From NCBI RefSeq assembly GCF_001885215.1, contig NZ_CP018091.1:1426001-1490000 (forward strand): a stretch of 64,000 nt of DNA, given 5' to 3'. Below the pieces are notes generated by a model, which searched no databases, had not been told where the DNA came from, and was given only the letters and a program-made list of their open reading frames with translations. Shown one piece after another: positions 1-8,848 of this stretch. The stretch is from Synechococcus sp. SynAce01. GTDB lineage: Bacteria > Cyanobacteriota > Cyanobacteriia > PCC-6307 > Cyanobiaceae. A program made the position numbers and the translations under genes. The stretch's first letter is position 1. Every line of letters starts with the position of its first letter.

Positions 1-199
1 GCCAGAAATAGTAGGAGATGCAGGGATCCTGCTCCCGCCAGATGATTTGGAGAGGTGGGTTCACGCTCTGGAATCGGTGGTGTCTGAAACCGAAAAGCGC
101 ATCAGCCTTAAGGAAGAAGCTCTAAAACGCTCAACCAGCTTCCAATGGGAACAAAGTATTATGCAGACTTTGAGTCTATACGAAAAAGCAACAAGGTGA
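1..199 (+). CDS. Glycosyltransferase family 4, C-terminal fragment (truncated by window edge)
   Basis: An open frame runs from base 2 to a TGA at 197-199 with no start inside the window. It begins PEIVGDAGILLPP and then has a helical tail containing SFQWEQS, ending LSLYEKATR. PEVVGDAG-type motifs followed by an FSWE-type tail are typical of the C-terminus of GT4 (group 1) glycosyltransferases, which move sugars from nucleotide-sugar donors. It points toward the large glycosyltransferase on the other strand (convergent, about 110 bases apart) and is AT-rich like the rest of the left island. It probably belongs to the same surface-glycan locus. The exact sugar cannot be read. Confidence 0.72.
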   Translation, partial: PEIVGDAGILLPPDDLERWVHALESVVSETEKRISLKEEALKRSTSFQWEQSIMQTLSLYEKATR

Positions 200-297
200 T
201 ATCCTCCTCAAGCCCAAGTGTAGATGACCAAGACTCAACGGATGGCCAAGAATATCTAGGGACTCCTAAAAAAGGAGCGTCTACCTACCTACCATGT

Positions 298-314
298 AAC
301 CTTCCAGAAAGGTT
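298..314. repeat. Short inverted repeat at the end of the glycosyltransferase gene
   Basis: AACCTT and AAGGTT pair around a 5-base loop, overlapping the stop codon of the minus-strand glycosyltransferase. A second small hairpin (CTCCT/AGGAG around five A) lies at 263-277. Neither is followed by a clear T-run, so they are weak candidates for a terminator between the two convergent glycosyltransferase genes. Confidence 0.3.
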
Positions 315-3300
315 AGCTAGAAAATGGGACAGGCTTTGTTGATGTCCGAAAGGGAAAAGACTCCTCGCATTGAAGGAGCATAGTAAGAAGCCGCTTTGAG
401 CAGGAAGACAAGTCCAACTCCACGGCTACAGAGGTGTCGTCAGATGCAAGATCAATATATTCGATCATAAGCGTATGAGACTGGATACTTTTTCTGCCCT
501 TAATCCAGTCAAGCAGCCCATCCGCTACTTTTCTAGAAATGCATATCGCGCCATAGTCTTTAACAACTACCTCAAGCCAATTCGCGAAGCTATCGGCCAA
601 AGGAGGAGGGCAGTGATAATAATGCTCAACCAAGAGCAGATCATGGATAAAAAACTTCACCTTCAAGCCCCGGCAGCGAAGATACTGATAATAATCCGCA
701 TAATTAGACTGAAATTCAGGGCGTAGATCCATAGCAAAGAAAATATCGCCTGATGCGAAGTCTATAGGATCATCATTCAACCCCTCATTCTGCACATCAA
801 GGAAAGTAGTAGTGAATTTACGAGCATATCTGTATGACTGATCCAATGTGGCGTAAACAGGTTCAATGCGCCAGCCGACAGGAGGATTTAACAACCACTC
901 TCTCAATATGTACCTAACGTCTTGCGCAATCCCGGTAACTACTTGGTTGTTGATCAGGCCTGAGACATCTACGAGTAACTGCATTTGCGCCTGCGGTGGC
1001 GGGAATGTCAAGGCAATCGCTTGAGCAATCGACAATAAATCATCATCAGATGGCTCTTCGGAAGAAAGTGCCGCAATAGAGGGAATCAAGGTTTTAGGCA
1101 TGAATCGTCTAGTAGAATAAAAATGCTCAACTGCATTCATATAGCGCTCAGCACATCGTAAAGGATCATGCGTTGTACGTATTTCGTTCAAGGCATTAGT
1201 ACCAAGTTGTTGGCGCTTTTCGCAATCACGCCAAAGAGCCTCCAAAGCTTCAATAAGATCTTGGTCTGTAAAATCATCTGGCAACATCAAAACATTATCG
1301 TTGGCCAAGTCGGCCATGCTGCCATTGGCATTAACGATCGTGGGGTGGCCATAGTTCATGCAGTCAAGAACGGCTGCCGAAGTTTCACCACGCGTGAGTG
1401 ATCGCAACTGAATCGTCAAGTCTGCAGCAGCCAGATATAGACGATAAACCTCCTGCTCTAACCAGCCAGTGATGCAGACTCTTGAACCGCCGGGGTGGCG
1501 AGTGATGGATGAGAGAAGTTGTGATCCGTAGTCACCAGGTAAGCATTCACCGACAAACATTAAGCGACAACTACTTGCCTCCGCCAGATCAGAACTTTGC
1601 CATGCTTGCAACAAGCGGTGGTTGAGCTTTGTGGGTGCAATGATCCCGAAGGAGCAAACCACAAAATCAGTAGGAGACAATCCGAGCGCAATACGCGCTT
1701 CAGGCTTATCAAATTGCAATACGGGCGCACGCAGAAGTGGAATCACCGTCAAACTATGCTCGTCAAGCCCATACCACTTCTCGGCGAGTTTGAGCGCATG
1801 ATCTGAGTGAACAACTGTGCCCAAGCCATCTTCAATCACCTCCCTACTACAAGGATACTTCAATACTACTTCTGTAGCATCCTTGCATTGGGCTTTGTCA
1901 ACAAGGCCAAGGTATCCGTGAGAACGATAAATGCTTCGATTAAAGTAGCCAAAAGCATATCCATGCATATCTATATGATGAAGTATGCCAGAAAGAAAAA
2001 AGTCATGTAACACAACAACACCTGGAACCACTTTCAGCAATCCGAACATGTGTTCATGAAATGTGGAGTTACCAAAGTGGTAAAGAACACGGTCAAAACG
2101 GTCAGCGTTGGCGACAAACCATTCAAGAGTGCGGATTGGGCAGTTGGCCATTATCCAAGGATCCGTAACATTCGCTTGAGCAACTACAACTTCAATCTCG
2201 TAATATTTCGACAATGCAGGCAGCAATGCGGCGCTGTAGTCGGAAATTCCCGAGCGCTCCGGCGGAAGTGGAGAAAGATAAGCAAGGAGAGGCCGAGTAA
2301 GATCGCTAATATTAAGCTTTTGTTCTGCATCGCGCTCGGCATATTTACGTTCCATTGCAGATATTGAACGCCGTGCGCTTTCGTTCCACGAAAATCTTGC
2401 CGCCTGTTGAGTGCCATGCGAGATAAGATGCTCGCGGAATGCAGCATCGGCAAGAGCACGTTCCATTGCGTTAGCTATGGCAAAATCGGAATATGGATCA
2501 AACACGGCTTCTGATAGATCAACAACTTCCGGCAGGCTTGATGTATTCGCTGCAATCACCGGTGCCCCGCAGCGCATGGCCTCCAGTGCAGGCAAACCAA
2601 AACCTTCATGCAATGATGGAAAAACAAATAATGCACACAAGTTGTAGAGAGATATCAGATCTTGTTCAGGGACGAAGCCGGTCAGGATAAGTTCATCTGC
2701 TCCGAGCCCTTGTTCCATCGCCAGTTTCACCAGAAGGCGTCGGCTCTCCGGTTGCACTGAACACACTATGGCCAATTGATGGTTTGTTCTCAGTTGAGTT
2801 TCCAGCCGAGCAAATGCGCGAATAAGGCCTTCTATGTTTTTGCGATGATCAATACCGCCGGTATACATCACAAATTTGCGAGTAAGGCCATACTTTATCC
2901 GTAAACTTTTCTGAGCATCAGGAGATATCGTAATTTTCTTGAAGCAACTGTCCGCGTCTGATGAAATATTTATGCAGCGCTCAGACGGCAGGTCTAGATG
3001 ATGACAGCCTTCTTGTCGGGAAGACTCAGAGATCGCTAACCATAAATCAGCTCGACGCAGATATTGGGCCTTCTCAAAGTACCAGCCCTTGACTAGCGGA
3101 TTATTCAGATACGATTTTGAATGTATGAGCGGGATAAGGTCGTATAGGATAACCACATATATAATGTCTGTCGAAAAGTGCTTGATGCTGGTCACAGCAT
3201 CGTCAACCAACCCTTCGAAGAGGCTACTGACAAGAACTATATCTGGTTTAAGGCTTACGAGAAAAGCCTCTCGGATCAGCTCACTGGCTTGACACCGCCA

Positions 3301-3555
3301 ATAGTTGGCAGCATCCTTTCTAGCCGTAGACCTAGGAGAATTCCAGATACGAATACATTCCGGTTGTAATAAACTTACGAAATGAGCGCGCACACGAGCA
3401 ATAGAGTCTGGGAATGCGCCATTCAATACAAGAATAACTTCATGAGATCCGCGGTTGCTAACGATCGCAGAGGCAAGTGACATTGTATAGCGTCCAATCC
3501 CACGATTCCATGAGCCTGTAGATTGAGCGCCTTGCATATCGATAACGATCCGCAT
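313..3555 (-). CDS. Large multi-domain family-4 glycosyltransferase, third domain truncated
   Basis: 1080 aa. Domain 1 (about 1-410) starts MRIVIDMQGAQ and carries the GT4 donor motif FPSLHEGFGLPALEAM. Domain 2 (about 430-840) begins LAYLSPLPPERSGISDYS and ends in a second GT4 C-lobe. From about 890 a third GT-like N-lobe starts (LLVDVSGLINNQVVTGI), but the protein stops about 190 residues later, before any donor-binding lobe. The architecture resembles WbdA-type mannosyltransferases that build O-antigen repeats (family knowledge). It is the last gene of the six-gene minus-strand glycan operon. Its ATG overlaps the FkbM-gene stop by one base (TGATG). The linkage and sugar made are unknown. 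Confidence 0.85.
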   Translation of the reverse strand: MRIVIDMQGAQSTGSWNRGIGRYTMSLASAIVSNRGSHEVILVLNGAFPDSIARVRAHFVSLLQPECIRIWNSPRSTARKDAANYWRCQASELIREAFLVSLKPDIVLVSSLFEGLVDDAVTSIKHFSTDIIYVVILYDLIPLIHSKSYLNNPLVKGWYFEKAQYLRRADLWLAISESSRQEGCHHLDLPSERCINISSDADSCFKKITISPDAQKSLRIKYGLTRKFVMYTGGIDHRKNIEGLIRAFARLETQLRTNHQLAIVCSVQPESRRLLVKLAMEQGLGADELILTGFVPEQDLISLYNLCALFVFPSLHEGFGLPALEAMRCGAPVIAANTSSLPEVVDLSEAVFDPYSDFAIANAMERALADAAFREHLISHGTQQAARFSWNESARRSISAMERKYAERDAEQKLNISDLTRPLLAYLSPLPPERSGISDYSAALLPALSKYYEIEVVVAQANVTDPWIMANCPIRTLEWFVANADRFDRVLYHFGNSTFHEHMFGLLKVVPGVVVLHDFFLSGILHHIDMHGYAFGYFNRSIYRSHGYLGLVDKAQCKDATEVVLKYPCSREVIEDGLGTVVHSDHALKLAEKWYGLDEHSLTVIPLLRAPVLQFDKPEARIALGLSPTDFVVCSFGIIAPTKLNHRLLQAWQSSDLAEASSCRLMFVGECLPGDYGSQLLSSITRHPGGSRVCITGWLEQEVYRLYLAAADLTIQLRSLTRGETSAAVLDCMNYGHPTIVNANGSMADLANDNVLMLPDDFTDQDLIEALEALWRDCEKRQQLGTNALNEIRTTHDPLRCAERYMNAVEHFYSTRRFMPKTLIPSIAALSSEEPSDDDLLSIAQAIALTFPPPQAQMQLLVDVSGLINNQVVTGIAQDVRYILREWLLNPPVGWRIEPVYATLDQSYRYARKFTTTFLDVQNEGLNDDPIDFASGDIFFAMDLRPEFQSNYADYYQYLRCRGLKVKFFIHDLLLVEHYYHCPPPLADSFANWLEVVVKDYGAICISRKVADGLLDWIKGRKSIQSHTLMIEYIDLASDDTSVAVELDLSSCSKRLLTMLLQCEESFPFRTSTKPVPFSS

Positions 3556-4733
3556 CAGCGTTGCCCTTCCTGATGAACTTTAATCGCGCCCTTTAGATCA
3601 GCATAGATCTGTCTAGCTCGAGGGCTTAACTGGTTAAGATCCTCAGGCGCTTTAGGTAAAAAATGCTGGAATCCAACAGGGTGAACTTGCCAAGCGAAAT
3701 ACAACTCTCCCAATTTGTTAGCAGCGCCAAGCCTTGAGGCCGAAGTGATGACGGCGCGTTTTAGACGTGGGTGATTATTGACAACCCGGATCGCCCGGAA
3801 CAGCATACGTTTAGAAACCTCCTTCACCTTTACCTGAACACGAAGTCTCCTCATTCTGTGAATGAAGTCCATCGACCAACGCAGTGGCTTGGTTAGGTGC
3901 CAAGAGGTGCTTGCAAGAACAGCAGCAAGTTGAGCATGGTATTGATCTGCAGTGGCTAGAACTCGCAGGGCTTTGCTCTCAGCTTGCTGGGCTTTGTTCT
4001 CGGCTTGCTGGACTTTGTTCTCGACAAACCTGCAGAAAGGGTGCGAGGCACTCCCACTCAAGACAAAACCATCAAATACATTTGGCGGAGAACTAAATGA
4101 ACTCACAAGTTCAAAATGTCTATGGGAAACATAGAAACGATTCAACCCATCGAAATATACAAACTTATAGCCCTTGCGTAGGAGTAGTTGCTCCCACTCG
4201 TTATAGCTTTTGTCTTGCGTCAAAGGGCGAGTACTCTCTATCACTAACACCCAAGGGAGCATCAACTCGCTCTGCCAACTCTCCAAAACAGGCCCCTCCG
4301 ACTCTTCGACATCAATCTTCATCCAATGAATATCCTGAACACCAATACGGTCAAACAACATGTCAAGTGATATCACTGGGACCAATGTTTCATGATACCG
4401 AAAGCCTTCTTCTTGGTGCCTCAGAGCGAGATCAGTGACGGCGGTAGAAAGACCGGTGTCTGCAAACTCATAGAATTTTAAGGTGCCCGATTGGTTGCCA
4501 ATAGCCACCTGCATTACAATTTCATCTGGGCGAGCCAGCTTTAAAAGCTCTGAGTATTGCTGCGTCGGCTCGACATTTACACCCCGCCAGCCATGCTCAT
4601 AAAATGCAAGGCTTACAGAATCAACAAGCGGGTCTTGCGCACCGATATCAACATAAAATCCCTTCTCGACATGCTTAAGCGCACGCCAAAGCATAACGTC
4701 CTCAAAGTTCTGAGCATATGAAGTAATACCCAT
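3555..4733 (-). CDS. FkbM-family methyltransferase with C-terminal coiled-coil extension
   Basis: 392 aa. The N-terminal 215 residues form a SAM-dependent FkbM-type methyltransferase: YAQNFEDVMLWRAL at the start, motif I YVDIGAQDP (27-35), then WRGVNVEP and WMKIDVEESEGPVLE. Residues about 240-275 form heptads (ENKVQQA, ENKAQQA, ESKALRV). These are followed by STSWHLTKPLRW, a tail often seen at the end of polysaccharide-cluster methyltransferases and glycosyltransferases. It probably O-methylates a sugar of the exported glycan (inference). The start ATG overlaps the upstream gene's stop (TAATG), and its stop overlaps the next gene's start, so translation is likely coupled. Confidence 0.85.
   Translation of the reverse strand: MGITSYAQNFEDVMLWRALKHVEKGFYVDIGAQDPLVDSVSLAFYEHGWRGVNVEPTQQYSELLKLARPDEIVMQVAIGNQSGTLKFYEFADTGLSTAVTDLALRHQEEGFRYHETLVPVISLDMLFDRIGVQDIHWMKIDVEESEGPVLESWQSELMLPWVLVIESTRPLTQDKSYNEWEQLLLRKGYKFVYFDGLNRFYVSHRHFELVSSFSSPPNVFDGFVLSGSASHPFCRFVENKVQQAENKAQQAESKALRVLATADQYHAQLAAVLASTSWHLTKPLRWSMDFIHRMRRLRVQVKVKEVSKRMLFRAIRVVNNHPRLKRAVITSASRLGAANKLGELYFAWQVHPVGFQHFLPKAPEDLNQLSPRARQIYADLKGAIKVHQEGQR
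3968..4030. repeat. Three tandem 21-bp repeats encoding coiled-coil heptads
   Basis: Three consecutive 21-base units start at 3968, 3989 and 4010. The first two are nearly identical and the third diverges in its last bases. On the minus strand each encodes one heptad of the FkbM protein (EN/SKxxxA type). Such units can expand or contract by slippage without changing the frame, which would change the length of the coiled coil. Confidence 0.7.
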
Positions 4734-5614
4734 TAGATTTCTTTTCGAATGATGATCAGCATAGAGGTACTGACATACTCGCCAATCATCAGCTTTACAT
4801 GCTGACGACCATGGGTATAGTAAGGAGGGTAATCAAACGCAATATCATGTTGTTCCGATCCTGCATCAAAATCCAGTGCCTCGATAGCACAGCCAAGCTT
4901 TCGTAAGCGATAATCAAAAGCTTCAATATCTCCCTTGCGATAAATCACGCTTTCACCCACTTCAATGGTATCCTGGTTTGAAGATACGTTAAACTCTGTA
5001 GTGTGGACTGCTATCCCACCGGGCTTAAGGCAGTCCAAAGAATTTATCAGAAATTGCAAGCCAGCTTCCAAGCTGCCTAAGTGTTCGAAAGAGCAGGAGC
5101 TCCAACTGAAATCATACATCTCACTTGGAATACGACTCAGATCGCGCATGTCGATGTTTTGATAACTTACTCTGGCATCAAAGTCGCAAAAACTGAGAAT
5201 GCCGGGCCAATGAATACTAGCGAGTGAGTCTCCAAGCTGGCCTGTTTCCTCCCAGCTGGAATCATCAGTTTCGCCATGAAAATCTGACGCGATCAATTGA
5301 ACACCGCGTTCAGCAAAGAGTGAGGCCAATGGCTCCATTCCTACCACAAAACCAATGCCTTTATGATCCGGAACCAGCAGGCCGCGTTCTTCCAGCACTT
5401 GTGCAATAGCACACCATTCCCAGAGTTTTCGGTGCATCGTCTTCTCGTTATTCATACCGTCCCATACAACGCCCCAAATGGCTTTCCTCTCGAGCTCTAG
5501 TAGCGGGGCTCCTTTGGCAATACGTTGCCTCCAGATCTGGTACCAAGAGGATGCGAAATGTTCTTGCCGGCATAACATAGAACGAATAACAGGTAAACTA
5601 AATTGCTTAGGCAT
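4733..5614 (-). CDS. SAM-dependent methyltransferase-like protein of the glycan operon
   Basis: 293 aa. A Rossmann-type core starts at about residue 86 (GIGFVVGMEPLASLFAERG, then LIASDF). It is followed by YDFSWSSCSFEHLGSLEAGLQFL and LKPGGIAVHTTEF, which match the order of class I methyltransferase motifs I, IV and post-motif. The motif I glycine pattern is unusual (VVGME rather than ExGxGxG). The target is unknown; a sugar hydroxyl or phosphate of the exported polysaccharide is likely from context. It overlaps the upstream methyltransferase gene by 8 bases and the downstream FkbM gene by one base. Confidence 0.72.
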   Translation of the reverse strand: MPKQFSLPVIRSMLCRQEHFASSWYQIWRQRIAKGAPLLELERKAIWGVVWDGMNNEKTMHRKLWEWCAIAQVLEERGLLVPDHKGIGFVVGMEPLASLFAERGVQLIASDFHGETDDSSWEETGQLGDSLASIHWPGILSFCDFDARVSYQNIDMRDLSRIPSEMYDFSWSSCSFEHLGSLEAGLQFLINSLDCLKPGGIAVHTTEFNVSSNQDTIEVGESVIYRKGDIEAFDYRLRKLGCAIEALDFDAGSEQHDIAFDYPPYYTHGRQHVKLMIGEYVSTSMLIIIRKEI

Positions 5615-6542
5615 GACACTCGCCCTGTCGCGACGACTTCATGACACGACAGATAAAGTCTCCATCGACAATATCCTCCACAAGCTGTAGATTAGCCAGT
5701 TGCATCAAGAGATCTTTTGATTTTCCGGTGAAGAAGTGCAAGTGAAACCTCGTGTACTCATAGAGGTATTCAAAACATGGTGTTGCGTGTGCCATGCTCC
5801 CCCCTTCATGTAGCAAGCGTTCCATTCGTTGCAACTCCTGAACAGGATGCCTAAAGTGCTCCAAGACATTGTTCGAAAAGATTCCGTCAAAGCGCATAAG
5901 TTGTAATTGCTCTGAAGAGCAAACACACCAATCTTGAGCTAAGCTGTGAGTGGCAGAGATATGAGGCTCATAGGCATAGACAATCCATCCTTGAGCTCGT
6001 AATTCCTGAACAGTGCGGGACCAACCACCTGCCCCATAATTCAGATAAACACCGCGTTTGTCTGGATTGAGTGCAAAAAACGCCCGTAGCTCACGCTCAG
6101 TCGAGTCTCCTTCTTGATAGACTTGATAATGCCATTCATAGTCCTCGGCGAGTCCAGCCTCAGTTAAAGCAAACATCTTGTCTGGCCCATAGATTACTTC
6201 GCATGCAGGGCAAATATGTCTCAGTAAATCACCACCACCAAAGATACAGTGAGACCTTAGTTTGCTAAATTGGTTGTCTGACGCCTTAAATCCGCATAAC
6301 GGACAGCCTCTTGTTGACGTCTCCTCTAAGTTCTTCCTGAAAACGAAATCAACAATACTCCACTTGGCAGCTATCTGACTGCGTAGGAGCGTGCTCTGGA
6401 TTTCCTTCAACAACGCATCAACACCGGCTAAGCCTAGCGAATTGGATGTCTCGCCAACAGGCAAGTTTCTGATAGCACTACGTGGCGCAATTACCATGCC
6501 AGTAGGGCCTAATATGTTATTAATTACTTGTAGAAGACTCAC
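5607..6542 (-). CDS. Zinc-ribbon SAM-dependent methyltransferase of the glycan operon
   Basis: 311 aa if read from the GTG at 6542, which forms a GTGA overlap with the wzt stop. An in-frame extension up to 6596 exists but lies inside wzt and is unlikely. Residues 80-114 hold two CxxC pairs (C80/C83, C111/C114), a probable zinc ribbon. They are followed by a class I methyltransferase core: YLNYGAGGW (167-174), VYAYEP, FDGIFSNNVLEHFRHP, and LLHEGG. Methyltransferases beside wzm/wzt often cap the glycan chain; that role here is inference. Its stop overlaps the next gene by 8 bases. Confidence 0.75.
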   Translation of the reverse strand: MSLLQVINNILGPTGMVIAPRSAIRNLPVGETSNSLGLAGVDALLKEIQSTLLRSQIAAKWSIVDFVFRKNLEETSTRGCPLCGFKASDNQFSKLRSHCIFGGGDLLRHICPACEVIYGPDKMFALTEAGLAEDYEWHYQVYQEGDSTERELRAFFALNPDKRGVYLNYGAGGWSRTVQELRAQGWIVYAYEPHISATHSLAQDWCVCSSEQLQLMRFDGIFSNNVLEHFRHPVQELQRMERLLHEGGSMAHATPCFEYLYEYTRFHLHFFTGKSKDLLMQLANLQLVEDIVDGDFICRVMKSSRQGECHA

Positions 6543-7780
6543 GGGTGCTCCACTTGCTGTGAATGAACAACAAATCGTGCATCTAGCCAAGTACACCCTG
6601 CAAAAAGGGGTTTTCCAACATTAATGACACTAAAGTGCAATGCTTGCTCACGCCATTCATGGTTGTCAACAAAGTGTGTGCCTGAACTGGTAAGCGCCGT
6701 GTGAATAGAGTAAGTACCAGGTCCAAGAAGCATTAAAAAGCTGATTTCGAAGTAAACGATGCCATCGGGTGATATGCTTTCAACAGCTTGACCTTGTAAA
6801 TCAGTATTGGTTCCGTAGATCATTAGCCCGAGTCTGTCTTTGATACCAAAGCCTAGAACTAAGCGCTCATTGTATTGCCGAACCTGCACTGCAATGCGAA
6901 GTAAGACCGGCTGTCCGACGCGAACTACGTCAACTCGCAAGCCCTCACTGTCGAACAATGCAATATCCGTAACTTCAGCCTTGCCGGTCCCCGAAATGAT
7001 TTGTATCTTGTTATCTTTCCCAGCCTGCTGGGAAATTTTGGCGGCTGACTCAACGCTGAGCAGCAAGGCATTATAGTAATCCATGACTTCTTCCGGCTCC
7101 CCTTCCCTGACCAATCTACCAGAATTGAGTAGTATAGCTCGGTCACAAATAGCCTGAATAGCTCCTTTATCGTGACTGACAAGTAACAAGGTCGTGCCCC
7201 GCTCACGGAACTCACGAATGCGGGCAAAACTCTTATGTTGGAAATAGGCATCTCCCACTGACAGCGCTTCGTCGACGATCAACACATCAGGGCGATGGGC
7301 TGTGGCGACACTGAAGGCCAAGCGCATTTGCATACCGCTGGAGTAAACGCGCACCGGCTGGTCGATGTAGTCTCCGATTTCGGCAAAGGCCTCAATTTCC
7401 GGCATCAGATGGGCGATCTCATCGACCCCGTAGCCAAGGAGCTGGCCCGCCATGAAGGCATTCTGACGGCCGGTGAAATCGGGATGGAAGCCCATGCCGA
7501 GCTCAAGCATCGCCGCAACACGACCGGTAATGTGCACTCCGCCAGTGGTGGGCTGGGTGGTACCAGTGATCATCTTGAGCAGGGTGCTTTTCCCCGCGCC
7601 GTTGATGCCGATGATCCCCACCGCCTCGCCGGGATTCACTGTGAAGTCAATGTCTTGCAACACCCAGTGCAGGTGGTGGCGACGCTGATGGAATGGACTG
7701 ATCCACTCGGCCAGCCGAGCCCAGCGGCTGGGATACTTCTTGTAGGCCTTGCCTAGATGGGAAACTGTGATCGTGCCCAT
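6539..7780 (-). CDS. wzt: O-antigen/polysaccharide ABC exporter, ATP-binding subunit (Wzt-like) with C-terminal glycan-binding domain
   Basis: 413 aa, the usual size of Wzt proteins with a C-terminal carbohydrate-binding domain. Walker A is GINGAGKST (58-66), the signature region YSSGMQMR (146-153), Walker B LIVDEA (167-172), and the switch SHD follows. Residues about 250-413 form a beta-rich domain like those that recognise the capped end of the chain before export. With Wzm it should move lipid-linked polysaccharide across the inner membrane. The start overlaps the wzm stop by one base (TAATG). By eye, the ATPase half is much richer in G and C than the C-terminal half, suggesting a mosaic gene. 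Confidence 0.92.
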   Translation of the reverse strand: MGTITVSHLGKAYKKYPSRWARLAEWISPFHQRRHHLHWVLQDIDFTVNPGEAVGIIGINGAGKSTLLKMITGTTQPTTGGVHITGRVAAMLELGMGFHPDFTGRQNAFMAGQLLGYGVDEIAHLMPEIEAFAEIGDYIDQPVRVYSSGMQMRLAFSVATAHRPDVLIVDEALSVGDAYFQHKSFARIREFRERGTTLLLVSHDKGAIQAICDRAILLNSGRLVREGEPEEVMDYYNALLLSVESAAKISQQAGKDNKIQIISGTGKAEVTDIALFDSEGLRVDVVRVGQPVLLRIAVQVRQYNERLVLGFGIKDRLGLMIYGTNTDLQGQAVESISPDGIVYFEISFLMLLGPGTYSIHTALTSSGTHFVDNHEWREQALHFSVINVGKPLFAGCTWLDARFVVHSQQVEHP

Positions 7781-8571
7781 TACAGTTCATCCACCATTTC
7801 ACCCGAGTGTCTGCGGAACAGGCGTAAGCCGACAGCACACAGTGCAAACGCGCATATCGTCATATAGGTCAGGCTGCTCCAAGCCGGCCATGTTCCCCTC
7901 ACCAACACACCCTGAACCGCGCCAATGAAGGCGGCCAATGGATTGAACGCCATCAATGACTGCGTCCACGGCGGCAAGATGGTGGGAGAATAAACGATCG
8001 GCGTCAGCCAGAACCAGAACGTGACAATGATACCGAAGGCCTGGCCGACATCCCGGAAAAAGACGTTGAGCACCCCCAGCACCATGCCCAAGCCTGTCGA
8101 AAAAGCGACCAGCAGAACCAGCAGCGGAAACAATGCCAAGTAGGCCGAACCAGGAAAACTGCCGCTGATTAACAGAAAAACGGTGAACAACGAAAAAATA
8201 ATGGTAAAATTTAGCAAAGCATTAGCAACCACCACGGCTGGTAAGCAGATGCGCGGAAATCTCAGCTTCTTCAGAAGATTCGCATGTTCGATGAACATCG
8301 TTTGCGACCGGCTCGTGATCTCGGCAAACAAGCCCCAGGAGAGAACGCCGGCGCAAAGGAAGATGCTATAGCCAAATGTATTGTCAACTCCTGGGAGCCT
8401 GGTACGCATGATTTGAGCAAAAATCACAGTATAAACAAGGATCGTGGCCAAAGGATTGACCACGTTCCACGCAAAGCCAAAGATCGAATTCTTGTATTTG
8501 CTCTCAAACTCTCGCTTCACACTGCTGGAGATGAATCCGCGGTAGGCCCAGAGTTCCCGGATCAATCGCAT
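7780..8571 (-). CDS. wzm: O-antigen/polysaccharide ABC exporter permease (Wzm-like)
   Basis: 263 aa ABC-2 type membrane protein. It has the typical N-terminus with SSVKREFESKYKNSIFGFAWNVVNPLATILVY, about six hydrophobic segments, and conserved FFRDVGQAF and WLTPIVYSP in the second half. It forms the channel for the Wzt ATPase and heads the six-gene glycan operon. The promoter should lie in the roughly 280 bases between this gene and the ISAs1 element, so the insertion may have altered upstream control. Confidence 0.92.
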   Translation of the reverse strand: MRLIRELWAYRGFISSSVKREFESKYKNSIFGFAWNVVNPLATILVYTVIFAQIMRTRLPGVDNTFGYSIFLCAGVLSWGLFAEITSRSQTMFIEHANLLKKLRFPRICLPAVVVANALLNFTIIFSLFTVFLLISGSFPGSAYLALFPLLVLLVAFSTGLGMVLGVLNVFFRDVGQAFGIIVTFWFWLTPIVYSPTILPPWTQSLMAFNPLAAFIGAVQGVLVRGTWPAWSSLTYMTICAFALCAVGLRLFRRHSGEMVDEL

Positions 8572-8848
8572 CAGTCAAAAACCTCCGATAGCACATGGGT
8601 AGATGATGGTCGCAAGACGTCTCATTGTTACGAAGGAACGAATGCAGTGCTTGAGTGCAAACTAATTTAAGCAAAAGGGCGAGCGGTACTAACATTCTCC
8701 ATAGGAAGCAGTATCGACAATCTAGGTCATTGGATTGTCTTGATCCACACACCCTTAATCATACAATAACTCCCTTGGCCCCGGGCGTCACAAAGAAGCA
8801 TCCTTGTGAATCGAAAGGCCTTGATGCTCGGTCTGATCGGAACGAGCC
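8572..8848. other. Non-coding stretch upstream of wzm, ending in the ISAs1 target site
   Basis: No convincing gene is visible. On the minus strand a TATGAT hexamer (8758-8763) in an AT-rich context is a possible -10 element for the glycan operon, but no good -35 is at normal spacing. The last ten bases (8839-8848) are the left copy of the ISAs1 target duplication. Confidence 0.35.
8839..8848. repeat. ISAs1 target-site duplication, left copy
   Basis: The ten bases GGAACGAGCC directly abut the left inverted repeat and are identical to 10091-10100. Confidence 0.9.

Noticed and set aside
1-900. Inversion that split the third glycosyltransferase domain, with the plus-strand fragment as its missing end
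   Set aside because: The fragment is the end of an ordinary GT4 protein (PEIVGDAG type) and does not look like the end of the third domain of the large enzyme.
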